This document shows positions 7,225 through 15,507 of a stretch of 64,000 nucleotides of DNA, piece by piece; the first letter of the stretch is position 1, and the number at the start of each line of letters is the position of its first letter. The notes beneath the pieces were generated by a model, which did no database searches, was not told the origin of the DNA, and was given only the letters and a program-made list of their open reading frames with translations. A program made the position numbers and the translations under genes. The stretch lies in NCBI RefSeq assembly GCF_003958625.1, contig NZ_RSEL01000015.1, positions 62,001 to 126,000 on the forward strand, given 5' to 3'. Source of the DNA: Tsuneonella rigui (lineage in GTDB: Bacteria; Pseudomonadota; Alphaproteobacteria; Sphingomonadales; Sphingomonadaceae).

Positions 7225-8922
7225 TCAGCAGCCCGCGGTGTGAGCGGCGCAGTCCTTGTCGCGCACCGCCCGGAATTCGTCGCTCGCGCGCCAGTTGGGC
7301 CACGTGGTCCCTTCGGCGAGCAGGCGGCCGAGGCGGAAGTAGAGGGCGAGGTCCTCGGTCATGCCGGCCCAGTCCCAGCTATCCGAATACTCGTCGCTCG
7401 GCTGGTGGTAACGGTTCTCGACGTAGTCCTTGGCCGCTGCGTCGCCCGCTGCGGTGCCCCCGCTTACGAGGTTATTGCCGCGTCCGAGGTCGAACATCGG
7501 CACCCCGCGCTTGGCGAAGCTGAAGTGGTCGGAACGGTAGTACGAACCCTTCTCGGGGCTATCCTCTGCCGACTCCAGCAGCCCTTGCTCACCCAGCACC
7601 TGGCGAAACAGGTCGGTGAGCTCGCTCTTGTCGCCGCCGGTCATCGCGTAGTCGCGCGCGCGGCCGCCCGGCTGTAGCGCATCGATGTTCACCCCGCCGA
7701 CGGTCTGCGACAGCGGGTAAATCGGGTTCTGCGCGTAATATTCGGAACCGAGCAGGCCCGATTCTTCCAGCGTCAGCGCGATGAACACCTGGCTGCGGGC
7801 GGTCGGGCCGGCGCGGCGGTTGGCGTCGGCCAGCGCGGTGATCGCGCCCACGCCGGTCGCGTTGTCGACCGCGCCGTTGCAGATGTCGTCGCCGGTCGAG
7901 TCTGGCGTGCAGCGGCCCAAGTGATCCCAGTGAGCCGAGTAGAGCACGTACTCGTCCTTGCGGGTGGTGCCGGGCAAAATGCCGACGACGTTGTGCGAGT
8001 TCGCTTTGCGGATCGCGTTGTCGAACCCGAAGCTGGCGGTGAGGCCGAGCGGCACCGGCTTGAAGCCCTTCCTCTGCGCTGCTGCGGTCAGGCTGGCGAG
8101 GTTCTTGCCCGCCGCGCCCAGGATCGCCTCGGCGACGGGCTTCTGCACCCAGCCGTTGGCCATCGTCTGGCTCATCCCGTCGTCGGCGGTCTGGACGTAG
8201 TACTGCGCGCCGGTCCAGCTCGAGTTGACGACGTTCCAGCCATAGGCGGCGGGGAAGGTGTCATGGACGATGATCGCGGCGGCCGCGCCCTGGCGGGCGG
8301 CTTCCTCGTACTTGTAGGTCCAGCGGCCGTAGTAGGTCATCCGCCGGCCCTTGAAGAGGCCGTCCTGCCCTTCCATCGCGTAGTCGGGATCGTTGACCAG
8401 GATGACCGCGGTCTTCCCCTTCATGTCGATCCCCGCGTAGTCGTTCCAGCCGAGCTCGGGCGCATTGATGCCGTAGCCGACGAACACCAGCGGGCTGTTC
8501 TGGATGCGGGTCTGCGGGGTGACGCGGTAGCTTGCCGCGACGTACTGGTCGCCGAACGAGAAGTTGAGCGGCTTGGCCCCGCCGCTGACGGTGAGCGGGG
8601 TGTAGTTGCTGCCCGTGATCTCGACCGTCGGCACATCCTGCAGCCACTCGCCGTGATTGCCCGGCTGCAGCCCGGCCTGCTTGAACTTGGCAATGATGTA
8701 GTCGAGCACCTTGGGCTCGACTGCGGTGCTGGGGGCGCGGCCCTCGAAATCGTCCTGAGACAGACGCTTGGTCACCTCCTGCATCAGCGGGATCGACGGC
8801 GCGACGGCGGCCTCGGCGCTGCTGCTGCTCGCGAGAACGATCTCATCGCCCCCTGAAGTGGTGGTGCACGAGGCGAGCGTCAGCGAGGCGAGAGCGGCAA
8901 AGGCGAGGGGGCGATAGGACAC
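7225..8922 (-). CDS. M28 family zinc metallopeptidase, lipoprotein
   Basis: A 565-residue secreted aminopeptidase-like enzyme. It starts at GTG 8922, supported by GGAGG seven bases upstream; the frame stays open much further but with no protein character. The N terminus is a lipoprotein signal ending LTLASC, with Cys about residue 19. A protease-associated domain insert (SPLVFVGYGINAP to IIVHDTFPAAYGW) precedes the M28 catalytic core. Zinc ligands are recognisable in SAHWDHLG, NGAVDNATG, TLEESGLLGSEY, NIDAL and the final RYHQPSDEY. It likely degrades peptides in the periplasm or at the outer membrane. The gene is divergent from glnE across about 110 bases and leads into agmatine deiminase. 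Confidence 0.9.
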   Translation of the reverse strand: MSYRPLAFAALASLTLASCTTTSGGDEIVLASSSSAEAAVAPSIPLMQEVTKRLSQDDFEGRAPSTAVEPKVLDYIIAKFKQAGLQPGNHGEWLQDVPTVEITGSNYTPLTVSGGAKPLNFSFGDQYVAASYRVTPQTRIQNSPLVFVGYGINAPELGWNDYAGIDMKGKTAVILVNDPDYAMEGQDGLFKGRRMTYYGRWTYKYEEAARQGAAAAIIVHDTFPAAYGWNVVNSSWTGAQYYVQTADDGMSQTMANGWVQKPVAEAILGAAGKNLASLTAAAQRKGFKPVPLGLTASFGFDNAIRKANSHNVVGILPGTTRKDEYVLYSAHWDHLGRCTPDSTGDDICNGAVDNATGVGAITALADANRRAGPTARSQVFIALTLEESGLLGSEYYAQNPIYPLSQTVGGVNIDALQPGGRARDYAMTGGDKSELTDLFRQVLGEQGLLESAEDSPEKGSYYRSDHFSFAKRGVPMFDLGRGNNLVSGGTAAGDAAAKDYVENRYHQPSDEYSDSWDWAGMTEDLALYFRLGRLLAEGTTWPNWRASDEFRAVRDKDCAAHTAGC

Positions 8923-9033
8923 GGGGCGACCTCCAGGCTGGGGAAGAACGCGTCGGCCCTGCCACGCGCTCGACCGGCGCACAACCCGGCTGCGGCTTGC
9001 GCTGCGGCGGCGCATCGGCTTGTTACTCGGGCG

Positions 9034-11724
9034 ATGGCGGCCGACTGGTATGAAGCGTTCAAGCGCGCGCGGGGACATGCTCCGTTTCTTGCGCACGCGC
9101 TCGACCGCCTGCCCGAATTGGCGGAGCTGCTCGCGGCGGGCGATGGTGACGCCGCGCTCGCCTGGTCGCGCGCTGCCGGCGAAGGTATCGACGATGTCGG
9201 CAAAGCGCTGCGGCGCGAGCGGCTGGCATATTCCGCTGCGCTGGCTGTGGGCGATCTGGCGGGTGCCTTTCCGCTCGCGCAGGTGACCGCGGAGCTTTCG
9301 GCGCTGGCCGACCGCTCGCTCGACGCCGCGATCCGGGCGGCGATCGCTCAGCGCGTGCCGGGGGCTGAGAGCGCCGGAATGATCGCGCTTGCGCTTGGCA
9401 AACATGGCGCGGGCGAGCTTAACTACAGCTCCGATATCGACCCGATCCTGCTCTACGATCCAGCCATCCTCCCGCGCCGCGAGCGCGACGAACCCGCCGA
9501 AGCCGCGAACAGGTACGCGCGCGAAATTGTGCGGCTGCTCAGCGAGGTGACCGCCGACGGGTACGTGTTCCGCGTCGACCTGCGGCTGCGCCCCGCTTCC
9601 GAGGTCAGCCCGCTGGCGATCCCGGTCGATGGCGCGCTGACGCACTACGAAAGCTCGGCACTGGCGTGGGAGCGGGCGGCCTTTATCCGCGCCCGGGCGG
9701 CGGCGGGCGACGTGGAAGCGGGCGAGCGCTTCCTCGCTGCGATCCGACCGTTCGTGTGGCGCCGTAGCCTCGACTTCGGCGCAATCGGCGAGATCCGGCG
9801 CCTCACCGCGCGCATTCGTGCCAGCCACGCTGGGCCGCGCGTGCCGGGGCCGGGGTTCAACCTCAAGCTCGGGCGCGGCGGCATCCGCGAGGTCGAGTTC
9901 TTCGCGCAAACCCACCAGCTCATCCACGGCGGGCGCGACCTGTCGCTGCGGGTGCGTGGCACGCGGGCGGCGCTCGATGCCCTAGCTGCGTCAAGTATCG
10001 TTTCGATCGAAGATGCGAGCGCGCTGGGCGACGCCTATGACCGCCTGCGCACGCTCGAACACAGGCTGCAGATGGTCGGCGACCGGCAGACCCATGTGCT
10101 GCCCGCGGGCGAGGAGCTGGACAATGTCGCCCGGCTCGAAGGGCTGCCCGACGGCGCGGCGCTGGTTGCCGAGGTGGCGCGCGTGACCGACACAGTGGCC
10201 CGCCGCTACGATACCCTGATCGAGGCTGAGGATACGAAGACCGCCATCCCGGTGCGCGGCGACGCCTTGGCGGCGCGCCTGCAGAATCTCGGTTTCGGCG
10301 AGGCGGAGCGGATTGCAGAACAGATCGCCGGCTGGAGCGACGGCCGCATCCGCGCGCTGCGCTCGGAAGCCGCGCGCGAGGCGTTTGAAAGCTTGCTGCC
10401 CGCTTTACTCGAACGGCTTGCCGCCGCGCCCGAGCCGGCGCAGGCGCTCAACCGGTGGGAGCGCGTGCTCGCCGCCAGCCCGAGCGCGATCAATCTGTTC
10501 AACCTGCTCAACAAACGTCCTGCGTTGCTCGACCAATTGGTTCGCATCCTCGTGCTGGCCCCGACGCTGGCCGACGAGCTCGGGCGCCGGCCGGAGCTGC
10601 TCGACACGCTGATCGACCGCCGGGCGCTCGATCTGCCGGGCGCGGTCGAGGAGATCGCGGCGCGCATGGCGCTTGGAGAAGACCGCGACGACTACGAGAA
10701 CCGACTCGACCGCATTCGCCGCGTGACGGGCGAGCTGCGCTTCGCGCTCGGCCTGCAGACCATCGCGGCGGTCCACGATCCGCTGGCGATCGGCGCGGCG
10801 CTGTCGCGGACAGCCGAGGCGGCGCTCGATACCGTGCAGCACGCAGCGGTCGCCGAGTTCGAGCAGGCGCATGGCCGCGTTCCCGGGGGCGAGCTCGTGG
10901 TGCTGGGGCTTGGGCGGCTCGGCGGCGGGACGCTGACCCATGCCTCCGATCTCGACCTCATCTACCTGTTCACTGGCGAGTTCACCGGCGAGTCTGATGG
11001 CCGGCGCCCGCTCGGCGTGACTCACTACTTCAACCGCCTCGCGCAGCGGGTCACGGCCGGGCTCAGCGTGCCGACTGCCGAGGGCGCGCTGTATGAAGTC
11101 GATACCCGGCTGCGGCCGCAAGGCGCGCAAGGCCCGCTCGCAGTCAGCTTCGCGAGCTTCGCCCGCTACCAGCAGGAGGATGCGTGGACCTGGGAGCACA
11201 TGGCGCTCACCCGCGCGCGGCCGCTGACCGGCTCACCCTCGGCGCGCGCGGAACTTCAGGACATTATCGCCGACGTGCTCGCCCGTCCGCGCGACCCCGA
11301 GACGCTAAAGGCCGACGTGCTCAAGATGCGCGGCGAGATGGCGGCGCATAAGCCGCCGCGCGGGCCGCTCGACGCCAAGCTGCTGCGCGGTGGGTTGGTC
11401 GATCTCGAGTTCCTGATCCACTTCGTCCAGCTGCGCGAACGCCAGGGCTTCGACCCCGATCTGGAGCGCGCACTCGCGGCGCTTGCCGAAGCAGGCCTGC
11501 TGTCGCCGCACTTGCTCGATGCGCTGCGGCTGATGACTCGGCTGCTCATCGCCAGCCGCTTGCTGGCGCCCGAGCTCGAAGAGCCTGCCCCGGCCGCAGC
11601 TGCCGCCTTGGCCGAGGCCTGCGGTCACGCGGACATGCCCGCGCTATTGCAAGCCTTCGACTCCGCGCGGCAGGAAGTCGCCGAAGCCTGGGCCGATTCG
11701 TTCGGCCAGCCGCTGGAGACCTGA
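9034..11724 (+). CDS. glnE: bifunctional glutamine synthetase adenylyltransferase/deadenylase
   Basis: GlnE attaches or removes AMP on glutamine synthetase in response to PII and glutamine. At 896 residues it is somewhat shorter than the E. coli enzyme but has the same layout. There are two nucleotidyltransferase domains, each with a paired-acid motif: LGKHGAGELNYSSDIDPILLY in the N-terminal deadenylylation half and LGLGRLGGGTLTHASDLDLIYL in the C-terminal adenylylation half. Each is followed by a GlnD-UR-like helical domain (KLGRGGIREVEFFAQ; KLLRGGLVDLEFLIHF). Start ATG 9034 is the only clear choice. It is followed after three bases by bcp, with DUF455 and M23 genes beyond. It complements gltBD elsewhere in the window in ammonium assimilation. 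Confidence 0.95.
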   Translation: MAADWYEAFKRARGHAPFLAHALDRLPELAELLAAGDGDAALAWSRAAGEGIDDVGKALRRERLAYSAALAVGDLAGAFPLAQVTAELSALADRSLDAAIRAAIAQRVPGAESAGMIALALGKHGAGELNYSSDIDPILLYDPAILPRRERDEPAEAANRYAREIVRLLSEVTADGYVFRVDLRLRPASEVSPLAIPVDGALTHYESSALAWERAAFIRARAAAGDVEAGERFLAAIRPFVWRRSLDFGAIGEIRRLTARIRASHAGPRVPGPGFNLKLGRGGIREVEFFAQTHQLIHGGRDLSLRVRGTRAALDALAASSIVSIEDASALGDAYDRLRTLEHRLQMVGDRQTHVLPAGEELDNVARLEGLPDGAALVAEVARVTDTVARRYDTLIEAEDTKTAIPVRGDALAARLQNLGFGEAERIAEQIAGWSDGRIRALRSEAAREAFESLLPALLERLAAAPEPAQALNRWERVLAASPSAINLFNLLNKRPALLDQLVRILVLAPTLADELGRRPELLDTLIDRRALDLPGAVEEIAARMALGEDRDDYENRLDRIRRVTGELRFALGLQTIAAVHDPLAIGAALSRTAEAALDTVQHAAVAEFEQAHGRVPGGELVVLGLGRLGGGTLTHASDLDLIYLFTGEFTGESDGRRPLGVTHYFNRLAQRVTAGLSVPTAEGALYEVDTRLRPQGAQGPLAVSFASFARYQQEDAWTWEHMALTRARPLTGSPSARAELQDIIADVLARPRDPETLKADVLKMRGEMAAHKPPRGPLDAKLLRGGLVDLEFLIHFVQLRERQGFDPDLERALAALAEAGLLSPHLLDALRLMTRLLIASRLLAPELEEPAPAAAAALAEACGHADMPALLQAFDSARQEVAEAWADSFGQPLET

Positions 11725-11727
11725 CGC

Positions 11728-12198
11728 ATGAGCAAACCCGCCGTGGGCGATCCGATGCCCGACATTGCCATGGAAACGCCCGACGGCGGCAGCCTGCGGC
11801 CATCGGACCTGCGCGGCAGACCCGCGGTGATCTGGTTCTACCCCAAGGACAACACGCCCGGCTGCACGACCGAGGCGAAAGACTTCACCGCGCTCGCGGA
11901 TGATTTTGCCAAGGCCGGCGTCGCGCTGCTCGGGGTGTCGAAGGATCCGCCCAAGAAGCACCAGGGCTTCATCGCCAAGCACGCGCTGACCGTGCCGCTC
12001 GCGACCGACGCCGCCGAGGGCGGGCTCAGCGACGCGCTCGGCATCTGGACCGAGAAGCAGCTCTACGGGAAAAAGTTCATCGGCATGGTCCGCACCACCT
12101 ACCTGCTCGATGCGGAGGGGCGGATCGCGCGCGTGTGGGACAAGGTGAAGGTCAATGGCCACGCCGCCGAAGTGCTGGAGGCCGCGAAGGCGTTGTGA
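11728..12198 (+). CDS. bcp: peroxiredoxin, thiol peroxidase Bcp/PrxQ type
   Basis: A 156-residue AhpC/TSA-fold peroxiredoxin that reduces hydrogen peroxide and organic peroxides using thioredoxin. The peroxidatic Cys is in FYPKDNTPGCTTEAKDF, around residue 45. The second Cys typical of many Bcp proteins five residues later is absent (GCTTEAKD), so this may be a 1-Cys variant or may use another resolving thiol. The start ATG lies three bases after glnE and the stop overlaps the GTG of the next gene (GTGA), so the three genes are probably one transcript. Confidence 0.93.
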   Translation: MSKPAVGDPMPDIAMETPDGGSLRPSDLRGRPAVIWFYPKDNTPGCTTEAKDFTALADDFAKAGVALLGVSKDPPKKHQGFIAKHALTVPLATDAAEGGLSDALGIWTEKQLYGKKFIGMVRTTYLLDAEGRIARVWDKVKVNGHAAEVLEAAKAL

Positions 12199-12995
12199 CC
12201 GGCCTGCCCTCGGTCGGCGGCGCGATCGTCGGCGCTCTGCTCACTGCCGATCCGCATGCGAAGGCCATGGCGGCGCGCAAGGTCGCGCGCGACTGGCGGC
12301 TCGGGCGGCTGGACTTCGTGTTCGACGCGGCCATGCCCGATCGTCCGGCGCGTCCCGATCGCCCTGAACTACTCCCGCCCAACCAGATGCCGAAACGCGG
12401 CAAGGGCGGGTCGGAGCGGGGCCGCATCGCGCTATGGCACGCACTCGCGCACATCGAATTCGTCGCGATCGACTTGGCGCTCGATATTGCAGGCCGGTTT
12501 GGCGCGGAGATGGGACGGGAGTTCGTGTCGGACTTCCTCGCCGTCGCCGCGGACGAGGCGATGCACTTCGCCTTGCTCGACCGGCACCTCGTCTCGCTCG
12601 GCAGCGGATACGGGGCGCTGCCCGCGCATGACGGCCTGTGGGAAGCGGCCGAGGAGACCGCGCACGATGTCGCCGCGCGGCTCGCCATAGTGCCGATGGT
12701 ACTGGAAGCGCGTGGGCTCGACGTGACGCCGGCGACGATCGTGCGCGCACGCACGCAAGGCGATGAAAGCGGCGCGCGCATCCTCGAACGAATCCTTGAC
12801 GATGAAATTCGCCACGTCGCGGTGGGCGCCAAGCACTTTAACGTCTGCGCGCGAATCCGCCGCGAAGACGCCGAAAACCTATGGATTTCGCTGGTGCGCA
12901 GGCATTTTCGCGGGGGTCTGAAGCCTCCGTTCAACGACTCAGCGCGTGTTGCAGCCGGTTTATCGCTCAGTGCCTGCGGTGCACTTGCTTGTTAA
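12195..12995 (+). CDS. DUF455 family ferritin-like protein
   Basis: A 266-residue protein starting at a GTG that overlaps the bcp stop. It is largely helical and shows the di-iron carboxylate signature of ferritin-like proteins: ALAHIEFVAIDLA, AADEAMHFALLDRHL and DDEIRHVAVGAKHF, the last two being ExxH motifs. These match DUF455 (PF04305), a family of unknown function with structural similarity to di-iron oxidases such as MiaE. Its place between a peroxidase and a cell-wall peptidase hints at oxygen or oxidative chemistry, but that is inference. The predicted C terminus (SLSACGALAC) is short of landmarks. The downstream 140 bases before the M23 gene hold no coding frame I can support. Confidence 0.85.
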   Translation: MTGLPSVGGAIVGALLTADPHAKAMAARKVARDWRLGRLDFVFDAAMPDRPARPDRPELLPPNQMPKRGKGGSERGRIALWHALAHIEFVAIDLALDIAGRFGAEMGREFVSDFLAVAADEAMHFALLDRHLVSLGSGYGALPAHDGLWEAAEETAHDVAARLAIVPMVLEARGLDVTPATIVRARTQGDESGARILERILDDEIRHVAVGAKHFNVCARIRREDAENLWISLVRRHFRGGLKPPFNDSARVAAGLSLSACGALAC

Positions 12996-13138
12996 ACATT
13001 TGCCCGGTTAACCCACAATCCACGAGACGGCGGGGGGTTCCGACCATCTCAAAATAATGTTCGCGCAGGCCGCTTCGGCGATCTGCACGTGGGTTCGCAG
13101 CGGTGCCGGGGGGCGCCGCGAAACAAAGGACGGGTATT

Positions 13139-13828
13139 TTGGTCGCAAGCCTTATCCAGCGCCGGGTCGTAGCTGCACTCGCGGCATTCGGTGCGTTCTT
13201 CTCGATGGGCACCGCGCCTGCTTTCGCCAACGCCAGCGCCGCTTCGGCCGACATCGCCGCTCCGGTGCGCGATGCCAAGGCTTCGGGCATCTCGGGCCCG
13301 GACGAGCAGTTCAAGCAGCTCTTCTCGACCTGGCAATCGCTCGACAACGGCGGTCCGGTCACCAGCGTTTCCACTCCGGTCGCGCCGACCATGGGCGTGT
13401 CGATCCCGTCGCGGGCCCCGCTCGCCGCTTCGACCACCACCAGCAGCTACGGCATGCGCGAACACCCGGTGCTCGGCGGCATGAAGGCGCACAAGGGCAT
13501 TGACCTCGCCGCGCCGACCGGCACCCCGGTCTATGCGACCGCCGACGGCACCGTCGAGCGCGCCGACTGGTTCTCGAGCTACGGCCTCTACGTCGCAATC
13601 GAGCACGGCAGCGACCTCGAAACCCGCTACGCTCACATGAGCCGCCTGGCAGTTGCCGCCGGCCAGCACGTCCGCAAGGGCGAGATCATCGGCTACGTCG
13701 GCACCACCGGCCGTTCGACCGGCCCGCACCTGCATTACGAAGTCCGCGTCGGCGGCGAAGCGGTCAACCCGATCCCGTACATGGCTGAAACTCGCGCCAG
13801 CGGCGGAGCGGTGCTCGCGGCCAAGTAA
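13139..13828 (+). CDS. M23 family peptidoglycan endopeptidase
   Basis: A 229-residue secreted LytM/M23 protein that likely cleaves peptidoglycan cross-links or acts as an amidase activator. I start at TTG 13139 because AAAGGA precedes it by eight bases; a GTG at 13103 in frame would make a longer signal region. The N terminus (VVAALAAFGAFFSMGTAPAFA) is a signal peptide with an AFA-N type cleavage. The catalytic domain shows GMREHPVLGGMKAHKGIDLAAPTGTPV (zinc His and Asp), RYAHMSRL, and GPHLHYEVRVGG carrying the HxH motif, so it looks active. A strong terminator lies 60 bases downstream. Confidence 0.92.
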   Translation: MVASLIQRRVVAALAAFGAFFSMGTAPAFANASAASADIAAPVRDAKASGISGPDEQFKQLFSTWQSLDNGGPVTSVSTPVAPTMGVSIPSRAPLAASTTTSSYGMREHPVLGGMKAHKGIDLAAPTGTPVYATADGTVERADWFSSYGLYVAIEHGSDLETRYAHMSRLAVAAGQHVRKGEIIGYVGTTGRSTGPHLHYEVRVGGEAVNPIPYMAETRASGGAVLAAK

Positions 13829-13888
13829 TTCGAAGCGACATAGGCCTGCCACGGCAGGCTCCGACACTCAGGGAGAGGGTGCTCGGAT

Positions 13889-13921
13889 AAGGGCGATCGG
13901 TGACAAACCGGTCGCCCTTTT
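13889..13921 (+). terminator. rho-independent terminator after the M23 gene
   Basis: A 12-base stem, AAGGGCGATCGG paired with CCGGTCGCCCTT (one G-U pair), closes a seven-base loop and is followed by further Ts. It ends the glnE-bcp-DUF455-M23 transcript before the acyl-CoA synthetase gene. A smaller hairpin, GCCTGCC/GGCAGGC, lies just upstream near 13843. Confidence 0.85.
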
Positions 13922-13971
13922 CGCTTGCCCGGTTGCGATACGAAACTAGTCTCCCCAGCCGGGAGAAGAGA

Positions 13972-15504
13972 ATGCATCCGACGACTCACGCGAATACCCG
14001 GCCCGACCATCCGGCGATCATCATGGCGGCCAGCGGACAGACGGTCACCTTCGGCGAGATGGAAGACGCCGCCAACCGCGTGGCGCAACTGTTCCGCGCA
14101 CATGGCATCGGCCCCGGCGACACCGTGGGCCTGTGGCTGGAGAACCGGGTCGAATACCTCGAGATCGCGTGGGGCAACCAGCGCGCGGGCACCGTGCTGG
14201 TGCCGATCTCGACCCACCTTACCGCTGATGAGGTGGCCTACATCCTGCAGGACAGCGGCGCGAAGCTGCTGATCAGCTCGTCCTATTTTACGCCTCGTCT
14301 GGAAGAACTGAAGGCGCTTGCCCCCGAGGTCGAGCAACTGGTGTTCGAAGGCACGCCCGATGCGTCTGCGGCGATCGCGGCGATGCCGGCCGCGCCGCTC
14401 GCCGACCAGAGCGTGGGCCTGGCGATGCTCTACAGCTCGGGCACCACCGGGCGTCCTAAGGGCATCAAGCCCGCGACCCCGCCCGATCCCGATCATATGG
14501 CGGTCTCGCCGCTGCTGATGCTCGCCGCGCACGCGTTCGGCTGGCCGACCGACGGCAGCGTCGTCTACCTCTCGCCCGGCCCGCTCTACCATGCCGCGCC
14601 GTTTCGCTGGACGATGACCGCGCACGCGCTTGGTGGCACGGTCGTGATTATGGAAAAGTTCGACGCCGAGGCGGCGCTGCAGGCGATCGAGAAGTACAAG
14701 GTCACCGACAGCCAGTGGGTGCCGACGCACTTCGTCCGCATGCTCAAGCTTCCGGAGGATGCGCGGAGCCGCTACGATCTCTCGACCCATAAGCGCGCGA
14801 TCCACGCGGCAGCGCCGTGCCCGGTCGACGTCAAGCATGCGATGATCGACTGGTGGGGGCCGATCCTGCTCGAATACTATGCGGGCTCGGAAGGCAACGG
14901 CATGACCTTTGCGACCTCGCAGCAGTGGCTCGATCACCCCGGATCGGTCGGCAAGCCGATCATGGGCACGCCGCACATCTGCGATGCCGACGGCAACGAA
15001 GTGCCGCTGGGCGAAGAGGGCGTGGTATTCTTCGATAACGAGACCCAGTTCGCCTACCACAACGACCCCGAAAAGACCGCAGAGGCGACGCACGCCCGGG
15101 GTTGGACCACGCTGGGCGACATCGGCAAGCTGGACGAGGACGGCTTCCTTTACCTGACCGACCGGCGCAGCAACATGATCATTTCGGGCGGGGTCAACAT
15201 CTACCCGCAGGAGGTCGAGAACCTCCTCATCACCCATCCCAAGGTGACCGACGCCGCGGTGATCGGCGCGCCCGATCCCGACATGGGCGAACGCGTGGTC
15301 GCGGTGGTCCAGCCGGCCGACATGGGCGCCGCGGGCGAGAGCCTGAAGGCCGAGCTGCTCGACTACCTCGGCACCAAGCTCGCCCGTCTGAAGCTGCCGC
15401 GCGAGATCGACTTCCGGGCCGAGCTTCCGCGCGAGGCGAACGGCAAGCTCTACAAGCGCAAGCTCAAGGACGAGTACCGCCAGCGCGCGACCGAGGAGGC
15501 ATAA
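13972..15504 (+). CDS. AMP-forming acyl-CoA synthetase (FadD/ANL superfamily)
   Basis: A 510-residue acyl-adenylate/thioester-forming enzyme that activates a carboxylic acid to its CoA thioester. ANL motifs are clear: LYSSGTTGRPKGIKP (A3, about residue 160), YYAGSEGNG (A5), GWTTLGDIGKLDEDGFLYLTDRRSNMIISGGVNIYPQEVE (A7-A8 hinge) and the C-terminal catalytic Lys in LPREANGKLYKRKLKDEY (A10). ATG 13972 has GGGAGAAGAG upstream and follows the terminator. The P450 gene starts three bases after the stop, so the pair is co-transcribed. The substrate cannot be read; pairing with a P450 suggests a terpenoid, steroid side chain or other hydrophobic acid, which is inference. Confidence 0.9.
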   Translation: MHPTTHANTRPDHPAIIMAASGQTVTFGEMEDAANRVAQLFRAHGIGPGDTVGLWLENRVEYLEIAWGNQRAGTVLVPISTHLTADEVAYILQDSGAKLLISSSYFTPRLEELKALAPEVEQLVFEGTPDASAAIAAMPAAPLADQSVGLAMLYSSGTTGRPKGIKPATPPDPDHMAVSPLLMLAAHAFGWPTDGSVVYLSPGPLYHAAPFRWTMTAHALGGTVVIMEKFDAEAALQAIEKYKVTDSQWVPTHFVRMLKLPEDARSRYDLSTHKRAIHAAAPCPVDVKHAMIDWWGPILLEYYAGSEGNGMTFATSQQWLDHPGSVGKPIMGTPHICDADGNEVPLGEEGVVFFDNETQFAYHNDPEKTAEATHARGWTTLGDIGKLDEDGFLYLTDRRSNMIISGGVNIYPQEVENLLITHPKVTDAAVIGAPDPDMGERVVAVVQPADMGAAGESLKAELLDYLGTKLARLKLPREIDFRAELPREANGKLYKRKLKDEYRQRATEEA

Positions 15505-15507
15505 AGC

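Noticed and set aside
9034-9927. N-terminal extension of the M28 gene across glnE (the open frame reaches 9927)
   Set aside because: The extended part is antisense to glnE. The GTG at 8922 with GGAGG and a lipoprotein signal marks the real start.
12992-13030. TTAA pair upstream of the M23 gene, considered as a CtrA site
   Set aside because: The TTAA boxes are 12 bases apart, not the 7 of the CtrA consensus. Other isolated TTAACC half-sites, for example near 32837, are too short to support a call.
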